Shown here: positions 27,630 to 36,815 of the stretch, piece after piece | How the letters are laid out: each line of letters starts with the position of its first letter | Numbering within the stretch: the first letter of the stretch is position 1 | Assembly (NCBI RefSeq): GCF_009905605.1 | Contig: NZ_JAAAKZ010000021.1 | Span: 1 to 64,000, forward strand | DNA from: Runella sp. CRIBMP | GTDB lineage: Bacteria; Bacteroidota; Bacteroidia; Cytophagales; Spirosomataceae | Direction: 5' to 3' | DNA: 64,000 nt | Made by a program: the position numbers and the translations under genes | Notes under the pieces: generated by a model | Database searches by the model: none | Told to the model about the DNA's origin: nothing | What the model saw: only the letters and a program-made list of their open reading frames with translations

Positions 27630-27691
27630 TAAGTAGCTGAAGAAAAGAAAAAGTATTGAACTATAACATAACGACAGGAATAGCAGTCTGA

Positions 27692-28936
27692 ATGAAACCC
27701 ATTATTAAAGTAGAAAATCTCTCTAAACAATACCGCCTTGGCACCATCGGGACGGGCACGCTCAGCAACGACCTAAAACGCTGGTGGCATAAAGTGAGAG
27801 GGAAAGAAGACCCTTTTTTGACCGTAGGCGAAAGCAATGACCGAACTTCAAAAGGCAGCAGTGACTACGTATGGGCGTTGAAAGATATTAACTTTGAAGT
27901 AATGCCTGGAGAGATTTTGGGCATTATTGGCAAAAACGGTGCGGGGAAATCAACGCTCTTAAAAATACTCTCAAAAGTAACTGGACCCACCACGGGCCGT
28001 ATTCTGTACGACGGGCACATTGGCAGTTTGTTGGAAGTGGGTACGGGCTTTCACCCTGAACTGACTGGGCGCGAAAATATCTACCTTAATGGGGCTATTT
28101 TGGGAATGACAAGACACGAAATACGGGCCAAACTCGACGAAATAATCGACTTCTCGGGCTGTGAGCGTTACATTGATACACCCGTAAAGCGCTATTCAAG
28201 CGGGATGACCGTACGTTTGGGCTTTGCGGTAGCCGCGCACCTAGAACCAGAAATTCTGGTGGTAGATGAAGTATTGGCCGTGGGAGATGCCGAATTCCAG
28301 AAAAAAGCCATTGGCAAAATGCAAGATGTTAGCCGCAATCACGGCCGGACGGTGCTGTTTGTGAGTCATAATATGGGAGCGGTGAAGAATTTGTGTGATA
28401 GATTGGCCGTATTGGAAATAGGAAGGGTTGATTTTGTAGGTCCTGTACAAGAAGGAATTGACAGATATTTAGTGAACGAACAGCGCAATAGGGGATATTT
28501 TTGGGAAAGGGATACTAAAGAAACGATTGATGAGAAAACTAAATTACAAATTCTTGAAATAAAGCAGACTTATCAGAGTAATATACTAAGCTTAGTGATA
28601 ACTTATCGGAGTCTACAAAACCACAGAAATGCTTTTATTGCCATTGATATTTTAAACCAGCAGGGAATTGCAATTATGCAGGCATTGCCTACGGTTGAAA
28701 AATTTATTCCTTACTCAAAGGATGAGAAAGAAATTACGATACAAATATCACTTCCAAAATTAATTCCAGGGGAGTATTACACCACAGTTTGGATTGGAAA
28801 TCACAATACTGAGACATTAGAACAAGTAAATTTTTCAACTTCTTTTGTTATATCGGATTCTCCAACTCAAGGAAGAGTATTTCCTCATAGCACAGATCAT
28901 GGCTTTATTGTTCCAGACTCCGTTTTTCAAATTTAA
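27692..28936 (+). CDS. wzt: ABC polysaccharide exporter ATPase with C-terminal sugar-binding domain (Wzt-like)
   Basis: A 414-residue protein. The nucleotide-binding domain (about 1-260) has Walker A GKNGAGKST, the signature YSSGMTVRLGFAVA, Walker B EILVVDEVLAVGDAEF and the switch His in VSHNMG. Residues about 270-414 form a Wzt_C-like beta-sandwich that in E. coli O9a-type systems binds the terminus of the finished glycan and sets specificity. The base composition changes sharply near codon 265: the ATPase half resembles the wbp genes, whereas the C-terminal half is AT-rich like the glycosyltransferases that follow. This suggests the recognition module came with the downstream island. Confidence 0.92.
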   Translation: MKPIIKVENLSKQYRLGTIGTGTLSNDLKRWWHKVRGKEDPFLTVGESNDRTSKGSSDYVWALKDINFEVMPGEILGIIGKNGAGKSTLLKILSKVTGPTTGRILYDGHIGSLLEVGTGFHPELTGRENIYLNGAILGMTRHEIRAKLDEIIDFSGCERYIDTPVKRYSSGMTVRLGFAVAAHLEPEILVVDEVLAVGDAEFQKKAIGKMQDVSRNHGRTVLFVSHNMGAVKNLCDRLAVLEIGRVDFVGPVQEGIDRYLVNEQRNRGYFWERDTKETIDEKTKLQILEIKQTYQSNILSLVITYRSLQNHRNAFIAIDILNQQGIAIMQALPTVEKFIPYSKDEKEITIQISLPKLIPGEYYTTVWIGNHNTETLEQVNFSTSFVISDSPTQGRVFPHSTDHGFIVPDSVFQI

Positions 28937-28978
28937 GGAAATTTCTATACAATTATAAATTGAGGACAACAGGATAAT

Positions 28979-29788
28979 ATGAGTGTTATAGAAAAAGTAC
29001 GTCGATTAAGTATAAAATTAATTAAGCAAATTTTGTTCAAAATAGAATCGAGGCCAATTTTTTCGGAAGAGTTGGAAATTAAAAATTATGGATTTGAGGT
29101 TGAAAATTCTGATAATCATAAACAAGTAAACTTGTATGGATTTCCTGTAAAATTAAGAAATCAATCTAGTGATTTTTTAGTATTTCAACAAGTTTTTATT
29201 AAAGGTGAATATAGAAAAGTTATTGAAATTATTAATGAAAATAAAATTTCAATCAATACTGTCATGGATTTAGGTGCAAATATTGGATTAACAACATTGT
29301 TTTTATTTCAATATTTCCCAAAAGCAAATTTTATTTGTGTAGAGCCAGATGAAGAAAATTACAAGCTTTTGAGATTTAATTTATTACCTCTTAAAAATAC
29401 CCAAGTTTATAAAAATGCAGTTTGGTCCGAATATAAAGAAATTCATTTAAATCGTAATTTTAGAGATCAAAAAGATTGGTCTATTTCTGTTTCTGAAAAC
29501 AATCAAGAGTCATATTCCAAAGTACAGACAGTTACAATTAATGATTTAGTGAAAGGAAATAACATTGATATAATAGATTTGCTGAAAATTGATATTGAAG
29601 GCTCAGAAAAGGAGTTGTTTAAAGACGTAGTAAGTGCCTCTTTTCTTGACTTTACAAGGGTTCTGGCTATTGAAATCCATGATGAATTTGATGTCAGATA
29701 TAAAATTATATCTGAATTGTTGAATCGAAAATTCATTTTGATAAATGAAACGGAAACATTAATTGCAATAAATACAGCTCTTATTTGA
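28979..29788 (+). CDS. FkbM family methyltransferase
   Basis: A 269-residue class I SAM methyltransferase. The SAM-binding region is VMDLGANIGLTTLFL (about residue 95), the acidic loop is FICVEPDEENYKLLRFN, and LLKIDIEGSEKELF is the FkbM hallmark. Such enzymes O-methylate sugars in surface glycans and glycolipids. The gene is AT-rich, like its right-hand neighbours. It is one of four FkbM-type genes in the locus. Confidence 0.85.
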   Translation: MSVIEKVRRLSIKLIKQILFKIESRPIFSEELEIKNYGFEVENSDNHKQVNLYGFPVKLRNQSSDFLVFQQVFIKGEYRKVIEIINENKISINTVMDLGANIGLTTLFLFQYFPKANFICVEPDEENYKLLRFNLLPLKNTQVYKNAVWSEYKEIHLNRNFRDQKDWSISVSENNQESYSKVQTVTINDLVKGNNIDIIDLLKIDIEGSEKELFKDVVSASFLDFTRVLAIEIHDEFDVRYKIISELLNRKFILINETETLIAINTALI

Positions 29789-29817
29789 TTTTAAATAAGT
29801 AATTTTTAGGTTAGTAT

Positions 29818-30813
29818 ATGTTTTTTTCCATTATTACCTGTGCTCATAATCCCGATTTGTCAATTTTTGAACGATTAGTGAAAGCAGTGGATTCGCTAAA
29901 ACTTACAAATGAGCTTGATTTTGAATGGATTATAGTAGATAATAACAGTAGTGTTGCTATTGAAAATATTACATTTATTCAGAAATTTCTTTCAGATAAT
30001 GGTAGATTAAAAGTCATAAAAGAATTTAAACCAGGTCTGACAAATGCAAGGATAACGGGAGTTAACAATTCAAAAGGTGACTGGATTATATTCTTTGATG
30101 ATGATAATGAACCTAAAGCAGATTATTTGCTAAATTCATTTCTACTATGCAAAAGCTTTCCTAATGTTAGATGCTGGGGGCCGGGAATTGTTTCTGTGGA
30201 GTTTACAGAAGGAGAAACCGAAGGTTGGTTATTAGATAAAAAATTTATCTTTCAGGAAAAATTTGTAGCAGGTAATTTGTATTCCAATGCTAATCATTGG
30301 GTGGATGTTTATCCCGCTGGGACAGGGTTAGTTATTAAAAGAGAAATGTTGGAAAATTATATTCTAAAAATAAACAGCGGAGATTATACATTAACAGATA
30401 GGTTAGGAGATGAGCTATCTAGTGGTGGAGATACGCAAATTGTTTTTAATGTTGTAAAGAATGGTTTTTGTGCTGGTGTGTCAGAAAGTCTAGTTATAAA
30501 TCATTTAATTAATAAAAAAAAGCGTTCCTTTCACTACTTGAAAAGGCTTTTTTATTTAACAAATTCTAGTTACTTAAAGGCACATAATGAAGTATTTGTA
30601 GATTCACCTTTTCCATTAGTTTATAAAAATAATCTGCAAATTATTAAGAAAATTATCAAATGGGTATTGCTAAATAGAAAGAACTTGTTTGATAGATATT
30701 GTTTGCTTATTTTTTTTAGAGAAATGGGAGATATAAATAGACCTTACCTATATTCAAATAAACTTTCAAAGCCCTTAACTTTGAAAGTTTTAGAGTACAT
30801 AATAAAGTCCTGA
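29818..30813 (+). CDS. Glycosyltransferase family 2
   Basis: A 331-residue GT-A transferase. FFSIITCAHNPDLSIFERL is the GT2 N-terminus, WIIVDNNSS the nucleotide-binding strand, and IIFFDDDNEP holds the metal-binding Asp cluster. The later conserved acidic region is near GDELSSGGDTQI. It adds one sugar to the growing repeat unit at the cytoplasmic face; donor and linkage cannot be read. AT-rich. Confidence 0.82.
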   Translation: MFFSIITCAHNPDLSIFERLVKAVDSLKLTNELDFEWIIVDNNSSVAIENITFIQKFLSDNGRLKVIKEFKPGLTNARITGVNNSKGDWIIFFDDDNEPKADYLLNSFLLCKSFPNVRCWGPGIVSVEFTEGETEGWLLDKKFIFQEKFVAGNLYSNANHWVDVYPAGTGLVIKREMLENYILKINSGDYTLTDRLGDELSSGGDTQIVFNVVKNGFCAGVSESLVINHLINKKKRSFHYLKRLFYLTNSSYLKAHNEVFVDSPFPLVYKNNLQIIKKIIKWVLLNRKNLFDRYCLLIFFREMGDINRPYLYSNKLSKPLTLKVLEYIIKS

Positions 30814-30830
30814 ATAGATTTATTCATAAC

Positions 30831-31769
30831 ATGTATCCCATCCCTATTCTTTTTATTATTTTTAATAAAATAGACGAAACAAAGAGAGTTTTTGAAGTTA
30901 TTAGACAACAAAGACCTGCTCATTTTTTTATTGCTGCCGATGGGCCAAGACCCAGCAAGGAAGGAGAAAAAGAAAAGTGTGACTATATCAAAACTTGGGT
31001 TGTAAATAATATAGATTGGCCCTGTGAAGTGAAAACTTTATTTCGGGAGCAAAATGTTGGCTGTGGTAAAGGCCCATCGGGAGCTATTTCATGGTTTTTT
31101 GAACACGTACAGGAGGGGATTATTTTAGAAGATGATTGCCTGCCCAATCATACCTTTTTTGGCTTTTGTGCTGATTTACTGGATAAGTATCGTGATGATG
31201 ATCGTATCTCAATTGTTTCAGGGAATAATTTTCAGTTACAACAACCCATGCCTTTAACTTCGGATTATTACTTTTCGGTGTTTCCTAGTTCAAACGGATG
31301 GGCTACTTGGAAAAGGTCGTGGCAGTGCTTTGATTATTATATTATTGACTGGGTTAAATTGGAGAAAAAAGATTTTCTAAAATTCCTATTTGAGGATAAA
31401 GAGCACCAACAATGGTGGAAGCAAAAATTGGATTGGATACATCGGCACAAACCCAATGATATGTGGGATTTTCAGTTCCACTTTCTTTGTATGGCGCGAC
31501 GACAGCTTGCTGTAATGCCAAAAGCAAATCTGGTTAAAAATATTGGATATGGACCTGATGCTACGCATTCGCAGGACCCTAATAACTATTTCGCCAATAT
31601 GCCTACTTATGAGTTAAACTTTCCTTTGATACACCCCGAGCGTATTGAAAGAAATTATGAAGCAGATGTGTTCATACAAGACATGCTTTTTGGCAGAGCA
31701 GAAGTGGTTAGTAATTTCAAGAAAATGAAGCGGTTGATCAAACGCATCATTAAGTATACGCCTCGATGA
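30831..31769 (+). CDS. GT-A fold glycosyltransferase (first of a paralogous pair)
   Basis: A 312-residue transferase whose N-terminus (IPILFIIFNKIDETKRVFEV) and block FIAADGPRP mark a GNT-I/HlpA-like nucleotide-diphospho-sugar transferase group. The metal-binding region is IILEDDCLPNHTFF, and NGWATWKRSW is conserved with the paralogue at 36816, to which it is clearly related along the full length. Its stop overlaps the ATG of the following GT2 gene (ATGA). Substrate unknown. Confidence 0.78.
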   Translation: MYPIPILFIIFNKIDETKRVFEVIRQQRPAHFFIAADGPRPSKEGEKEKCDYIKTWVVNNIDWPCEVKTLFREQNVGCGKGPSGAISWFFEHVQEGIILEDDCLPNHTFFGFCADLLDKYRDDDRISIVSGNNFQLQQPMPLTSDYYFSVFPSSNGWATWKRSWQCFDYYIIDWVKLEKKDFLKFLFEDKEHQQWWKQKLDWIHRHKPNDMWDFQFHFLCMARRQLAVMPKANLVKNIGYGPDATHSQDPNNYFANMPTYELNFPLIHPERIERNYEADVFIQDMLFGRAEVVSNFKKMKRLIKRIIKYTPR

Positions 31770-32617
31770 CGCTGCTATCGGTCATTACGATCAACTTGAA
31801 TAACGGTGCAGGGCTTAAAAAAACGATTGAAAGTGTGGTCAGTCAGACCTTTCAGTCGTTTGAGTTTATTATCATTGATGGTGGATCAAAGGATGGCAGC
31901 ATTAGTGTGATTGAGGAGTACTCTAAGTACCTCACTTATTGGATTTCAGAACCTGATCATGGTATTTACCACGCCATGAATAAAGGCATCAAGGTCGCCA
32001 AGGGGAACTATTGCTTATTCCTAAACTCAGGTGATTGGTTGGTTAATCATACCGTGTTAGCTCATGTTTTTTCCGAAACCCCTACGGCAGATATTATCGC
32101 GGGGGATGTATATTATTATGATAATCAGCGAAATACGATACAGTGGCATGTTGTATCGCCCGATGAATTGAGTGCCAAAACACTTTTCCAAGGTAGCTTG
32201 CCTCATCAGTCTACGTTCATTCGACGAGCTTTGTTTGAAAGTATAGGCTATTATAACGAGCGTCTGCGTATTGCGTCTGATTGGCTCTTTTTTGTGGAGG
32301 CGTTGCTGGAAAAAGGTTGTAGTTATAAACATTACAGTGGGGTGGTGTCTTATTTTAATATGGATGGAATAAGCTGTAATCCTGCCACGGATTCTCTGCC
32401 TAAAAGAGAGCAACTGAGCGTGCTTCAACAAAAGTATCCTTTGTTTTTGGCTGATTATGACCGCTTAGCTCAGTTGGAAGAACAGTCAAATCGGTGGGCG
32501 GCAAGCCGGGAATATCTTGTTTTTACTTATTTTCAAAAGATAGGATTGATTCAGGCGGGGGTGCTATTCTTGAGGTTAGTCCGCTTTTTGAAGCGTAAGG
32601 TGTTCTTTAACAGCTAA
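31766..32617 (+). CDS. Glycosyltransferase family 2 (WcaA-like)
   Basis: A 283-residue GT2 enzyme: LLSVITINLNNGAGLKKTIESV, IIIDGGSKDGS, and the acceptor-side block ISEPDHGIYHAMNKGI followed by FLNSGDWL. The same layout recurs in the genes at 36000 and 39348, so the three are paralogues. Translationally coupled to the transferase before it and followed after 2 bases by an FkbM methyltransferase gene. It adds a sugar of unknown type. Confidence 0.87.
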   Translation: MTLLSVITINLNNGAGLKKTIESVVSQTFQSFEFIIIDGGSKDGSISVIEEYSKYLTYWISEPDHGIYHAMNKGIKVAKGNYCLFLNSGDWLVNHTVLAHVFSETPTADIIAGDVYYYDNQRNTIQWHVVSPDELSAKTLFQGSLPHQSTFIRRALFESIGYYNERLRIASDWLFFVEALLEKGCSYKHYSGVVSYFNMDGISCNPATDSLPKREQLSVLQQKYPLFLADYDRLAQLEEQSNRWAASREYLVFTYFQKIGLIQAGVLFLRLVRFLKRKVFFNS

Positions 32618-32619
32618 TT

Positions 32620-33327
32620 ATGAAATCATTTCTAAAAAAAATAGCTCAAAAATACGGGTACGATATTCTACACTTGCCTACTGACCCGTTGGTAAGGCAG
32701 CGACTAGATTTACTAAAGCAGTACGATATAAACTTGATTTTTGATATTGGTGCCAATGTAGGTCAGTATGCCCAAAAGATGAGGGAGATGGGGTATCAAG
32801 GCGAAATTGTTTCCTTTGAACCTCTACCTGCGGAATTTCAGCAACTCAAAAAAAAAGCGGAAGGTGATTTTCGGTGGAAAGCCGCGGAATTTGCGCTTGG
32901 TAATTTCAACGGGACGGCCGAAATCAACCTTGCCCAAAACTCATATAGCAGTTCAATTCTGGATATTTTGCCCGTGCACGTAGAAAGCGCGCCCGACTCT
33001 GTTTATGTGGGGACCCAAACTGTAACGGTCCGTCGGTTGGATGATGTGATAGAGCAATATTATCTCCCAGGCCAAAATATACTTGTTAAAATAGATACGC
33101 AAGGATTTGAAAGACAGGTGTTTGAGGGTAGTATGGCTTCGCTTTCCAAAATTAAGGGTTTCCAGATGGAATTGTCAATCGTGCCGCTGTACGAAGGCGA
33201 AACCCTGATGCAGGAAATGGTAGACTTGTTGAGAGGTCATGGATTTAAACTTAAACTTATAGAAGGCGGACACCGAAACTACGAGACGGGCGAGTTGCTT
33301 CAGGTAGAAGGGTATTTTTTTAAATGA
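32620..33327 (+). CDS. FkbM family methyltransferase
   Basis: A 235-residue SAM methyltransferase with LIFDIGANVGQYAQKMREMG, EIVSFEPLPAEFQQLKKKA and ILVKIDTQGFERQVFEGS, the standard FkbM series. Its GC content is closer to the wbp genes than to its right neighbour. It begins 2 bases after the GT2 stop, so the two probably act in sequence on the same residue. Confidence 0.88.
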   Translation: MKSFLKKIAQKYGYDILHLPTDPLVRQRLDLLKQYDINLIFDIGANVGQYAQKMREMGYQGEIVSFEPLPAEFQQLKKKAEGDFRWKAAEFALGNFNGTAEINLAQNSYSSSILDILPVHVESAPDSVYVGTQTVTVRRLDDVIEQYYLPGQNILVKIDTQGFERQVFEGSMASLSKIKGFQMELSIVPLYEGETLMQEMVDLLRGHGFKLKLIEGGHRNYETGELLQVEGYFFK

Positions 33328-33339
33328 AAATTTAATAAG

Positions 33340-34326
33340 ATGAGTAAATATTTGTCCATTATTAAGTCTTTTAATTTAAAGTTATTAAGACAAAATTTAG
33401 TAAACCTTTTTGTGTTTAATTATCGTTTGGAATTTAGTAAACTACATGAAGATGTATTTATTCTCTCCAACAAACTAAGAAATACACGACTAGAACTACT
33501 TTATTTTAAAGTTTTGGACTATTATTCAAAAAATCCAAATCCATCACTTGAGAATGAGTTAAATTATTTAAAAGATCTAGGATACATTAGTGCATTTCCT
33601 TATAAAAGACTCAAATCGGTAGGAAATATTATTTGCAAATACGACCAAAATAAGAAAATGCCTTATGTATTACATACAAATAGTAAAAAACTATATTTTC
33701 CAGAAACTTGGACGATTGAAAGTATGAAGTCTCAATATCTGAATTTGGTAGAAACAGAGAATATTTTAGGGGGAAATTATCTCGAAAAAGCACCACATCA
33801 GTATCAGACTGAATATTTTTATGCAAAAAGTACGGATATTGTTCTTGATATTGGTGCTGCTGAAGGGTTGTTTTCTTTAGAAATGGTAGATAAAGTAAAA
33901 AAAATATATATATACGAAGCCGATGATTTATGGGTAAAAGCCCTAAAAGCTACTTTTGAGCCTTACCAAGATAAAGTAGTAATTGTAAATAAATATGTCT
34001 CAGATAAAGATTCAAAAAATGAAATAACATTAACTAACAGTCTTAAAAATGAGTCTTTGGAAGGTGTTTTTGTTAAAATGGATATTGAAGGAGATGAAAT
34101 TAAAGTTATAAGTGGTAATAAAAGTATATTCGATAAATTAATTGACATTAGAATAGCATGCTGCACTTATCACAAAAAAGATGATGCACAAAATATAAAA
34201 AGCTTACTGGATTTTATGGGTTATTCAACAGAATTTTCTGATGGTTATGTTTTATTCTTTTGGGATGAAAATATTCAAGCACCATATTTTAGGCAGGGAA
34301 TGATTCGAGCAAAAAAAGTTATCTAA
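33340..34326 (+). CDS. FkbM-like methyltransferase with long N-terminal extension
   Basis: A 328-residue protein, strongly AT-rich. The SAM fold begins late, at about residue 165 (IVLDIGAAEGLFSLEMVD), with IYIYEADDLWVKALKATF and FVKMDIEGDEIKVISG following. The first 160 residues have no motif I can name. The stop is immediately followed by the ATG of the fucosyltransferase-like gene, with no spacer, so coupling is likely. Confidence 0.75.
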   Translation: MSKYLSIIKSFNLKLLRQNLVNLFVFNYRLEFSKLHEDVFILSNKLRNTRLELLYFKVLDYYSKNPNPSLENELNYLKDLGYISAFPYKRLKSVGNIICKYDQNKKMPYVLHTNSKKLYFPETWTIESMKSQYLNLVETENILGGNYLEKAPHQYQTEYFYAKSTDIVLDIGAAEGLFSLEMVDKVKKIYIYEADDLWVKALKATFEPYQDKVVIVNKYVSDKDSKNEITLTNSLKNESLEGVFVKMDIEGDEIKVISGNKSIFDKLIDIRIACCTYHKKDDAQNIKSLLDFMGYSTEFSDGYVLFFWDENIQAPYFRQGMIRAKKVI

Positions 34327-35157
34327 ATGGTAGTATTGCGAAATAGTAGTGGCCAATTAGGTAATAAATTGCTATTCAGTTCTCATATACTCGCTTATTG
34401 TCTTAGCAATAAGGAGACCTTTATAGACTTAATATTGTCCAGTGATGCAAAATATTTTTCGATACTTAATGGTATCAAAAACAAGGCGTTTCTAATTGAA
34501 AGTAAGGCATTTCGCTTTTTAATCAATATAATACTTCTGGTAATAAATAAATTAATGTGGAGTATTTTTAAGGTTCAATTAGTTGACAAACACAAAATTG
34601 GCTGGATACATACCGAAACTAAAAGTATTAATCGAATAAGTAGAGCTTTGGTTTTAGAAGGGGAAGGTTTTAGAAGTTCAGGAGATATTAAAATTCATAC
34701 AGACACTATTAAATCCATTTTTACTCCTAAGAATAAGTTTTTAAAGCAAATTAAAACTGAAGCAATAAAATACCGTGGAGAAGGTTATACGCTGGTAGGT
34801 ATTCATTTGAGACGGGGAGATTATAAGGATTGGATGGATGGAAAGTACTACTTTAATGACAGCGTATATAAAGCAGTGATTCAACAGGTTGAAAATTTAA
34901 AAATAGCAAAAAATATAAGATATATTTTGTTTTCAAATGAACCCATTCAAACTGAAAATTTTCAAGAAAAAAATATTTTTGTTAGTACTAATACAATGAT
35001 TGTTGATATGTATTTATTGGCGGAATGTGATTATATTATTGGACCTCCGAGTACGTTTTCTGGCTGGGCTTCCTTTTATGGGAGTGTACCATTATATACC
35101 TTAGAATCCGATGTTTTTAAAATAACAAAGGAGCAATTTAATGTATTTCAACTTTAA
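34327..35157 (+). CDS. GT11-like (alpha-1,2-fucosyltransferase-type) glycosyltransferase
   Basis: A 276-residue protein. VGIHLRRGDYKDW carries the H-x-R-R-x-D motif of GDP-fucose-dependent GT11 enzymes. The N-terminal G-Q-L-G-N-K-L box and the late DMYLLAECDYIIGPPSTFSG box also fit the family. The inferred reaction is fucosyl (or related GDP-sugar) transfer. The N-terminus is short and the middle is diverged, so the donor is uncertain. Very AT-rich. Confidence 0.72.
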   Translation: MVVLRNSSGQLGNKLLFSSHILAYCLSNKETFIDLILSSDAKYFSILNGIKNKAFLIESKAFRFLINIILLVINKLMWSIFKVQLVDKHKIGWIHTETKSINRISRALVLEGEGFRSSGDIKIHTDTIKSIFTPKNKFLKQIKTEAIKYRGEGYTLVGIHLRRGDYKDWMDGKYYFNDSVYKAVIQQVENLKIAKNIRYILFSNEPIQTENFQEKNIFVSTNTMIVDMYLLAECDYIIGPPSTFSGWASFYGSVPLYTLESDVFKITKEQFNVFQL

Positions 35158-35170
35158 GTTTATTTAAGTC

Positions 35171-35980
35171 ATGAAACATAAAGTTGCTGTTGTAATACCA
35201 ATTTATCGACTGATGCCGAATGAATTAGAGCTGAAGTCCTTGAATCAATGTTTAAATGTTCTAAAATCATACCCAATCATTTTTTTTTGCGCTAACTCTT
35301 TCGATTCATCAAACTACGAAAATATAGTAAAATCATATAGTATTACTTTTGAAAAGAAATGTTTTGATGATAAATATTTTAAAGACAAAAAAGGTTATAA
35401 CTCCCTATGTTTAAATAAGTATTTTTACCAGTCGTTCGATAGTTTTGATTTTATGCTAATCTATCAACTAGATGCTTGGGTTTTTCGGGATGAATTAAAC
35501 TATTGGTGTAGCCTTGGATATGATTATATTGGAGCCCCATTTCCAGAAGATTTTGATGCAAAGCAAAATGAAGTTGTTTTTTCGGTAGTTGGAAATGGAG
35601 GATTCTCTTTAAGGAAAATTAGCACCATTGTCAATATTCTAAGTGGAAATAAACGTTTAAAAAATTGGCAACAATTAATAAGTCCTAAAAGTAAAAGGGC
35701 TAAGATGAATCCACTACTTTATCCATATTTGTTTATAAGATATCTTGGATATCGTAATACTATTAATCACTTAAAAAAAGATATATGGGAAGATCATTTT
35801 TTTTCAGAAGTTTATAAACTTACATCCTACATCAATATCGCCCCTCCAGAATTAGCACTCGCATTTTCATTTGAATATAGACCAAGTGCTGCATTCGAGA
35901 TAAATAATCAACTTCTTCCTTTTGGATGTCATGCTTGGCACTGGATAGAATATGATGAATTTTGGAGGAAATTTATTTAA
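35171..35980 (+). CDS. DUF5672 family glycosyltransferase-like protein
   Basis: A 269-residue protein. KVAVVIPIYRLMPNELELKS at the start, YQLDAWVFRDELNYWC, GYDYIGAPFPEDF and VGNGGFSLRKIS are the DUF5672 landmarks. The family is found in glycan loci and is thought to be GT-A-like, but its activity is not established. It sits between the GT11-like gene and a GT2 gene in the AT-rich island. Confidence 0.75.
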   Translation: MKHKVAVVIPIYRLMPNELELKSLNQCLNVLKSYPIIFFCANSFDSSNYENIVKSYSITFEKKCFDDKYFKDKKGYNSLCLNKYFYQSFDSFDFMLIYQLDAWVFRDELNYWCSLGYDYIGAPFPEDFDAKQNEVVFSVVGNGGFSLRKISTIVNILSGNKRLKNWQQLISPKSKRAKMNPLLYPYLFIRYLGYRNTINHLKKDIWEDHFFSEVYKLTSYINIAPPELALAFSFEYRPSAAFEINNQLLPFGCHAWHWIEYDEFWRKFI

Positions 35981-35999
35981 AATATCTACTATAAAATAA

Positions 36000-36812
36000 A
36001 TGAAATTATCAATTATAACCATTAATTTGAATAATGCCGAAGGTCTAAGACAAACCATTGAAAGCGTAATACCTCAACTAAATGATCAATGTGAATACAT
36101 AATAATTGATGGTGATTCAACAGATGGTAGTTTAGAAATTATTAATGAGTTCGATGAAAAGATTGCCTATTGGATTTCAGAGCCCAATCGAGGAATATAT
36201 GGAGATATGAACAAAGGAATATTAAAGGCAAAAGGCGAATACTGTTTGTTTCTAAATTCAGGAGATTGGCTAAATAAGAATATAATTGAAAGAACCATCA
36301 GAGAGTGTACTGGAGAAGATATAATTTGTTTTAATACCTACTTAAGTTACAATAATACCAAATTTGAAGCATTGAAGTATTCCTCTAGTGTAACCATGAG
36401 AAGTTTTTTTAACAGGACAATTGGACACCAATCTACTTTAATAAAAACGGGGCTGTTTTCCAGATTTGGAATGTATAATGAAAATAATAAAATCCATTCC
36501 GATTATGAGTTTTGGATAAAATCCTTAATCATTGGAAATTGCTCGTATAAATATGTTGATGAATTTCTATCCTACTACGATACGGACGGTATAAGTTCTA
36601 AGCCAAATGAACATACCCTGAAAGAGATGAAATCAATACTTACTCGACATCTACCTACTCGGGTGCTTGCTGACTACGAGGATTGGTTTCATAAAGAAAG
36701 AGAAATGGAGACATTGATGTGGTACAAGCGCCAAGGCATTCTGTATGGTTTTCTTGTATTTATCTACAAAGTGGTTAAAAATTGTAGAAAACTATCCAAA
36801 ATGAAGTATTAA
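36000..36812 (+). CDS. Glycosyltransferase family 2 (WcaA-like paralogue)
   Basis: A 270-residue GT2 enzyme: LSIITINLNNAEGLRQTIESV, IIIDGDSTDGSLEII, WISEPNRGIYGDMNKGI and FLNSGDWL. It is a diverged, AT-rich version of the GT2 at 31766. It is followed after 3 bases by a paralogue of the transferase at 30831. The earlier pair has the opposite order, which suggests duplication plus rearrangement or independent acquisition. Confidence 0.86.
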   Translation: MKLSIITINLNNAEGLRQTIESVIPQLNDQCEYIIIDGDSTDGSLEIINEFDEKIAYWISEPNRGIYGDMNKGILKAKGEYCLFLNSGDWLNKNIIERTIRECTGEDIICFNTYLSYNNTKFEALKYSSSVTMRSFFNRTIGHQSTLIKTGLFSRFGMYNENNKIHSDYEFWIKSLIIGNCSYKYVDEFLSYYDTDGISSKPNEHTLKEMKSILTRHLPTRVLADYEDWFHKEREMETLMWYKRQGILYGFLVFIYKVVKNCRKLSKMKY

Positions 36813-36815
36813 CAG

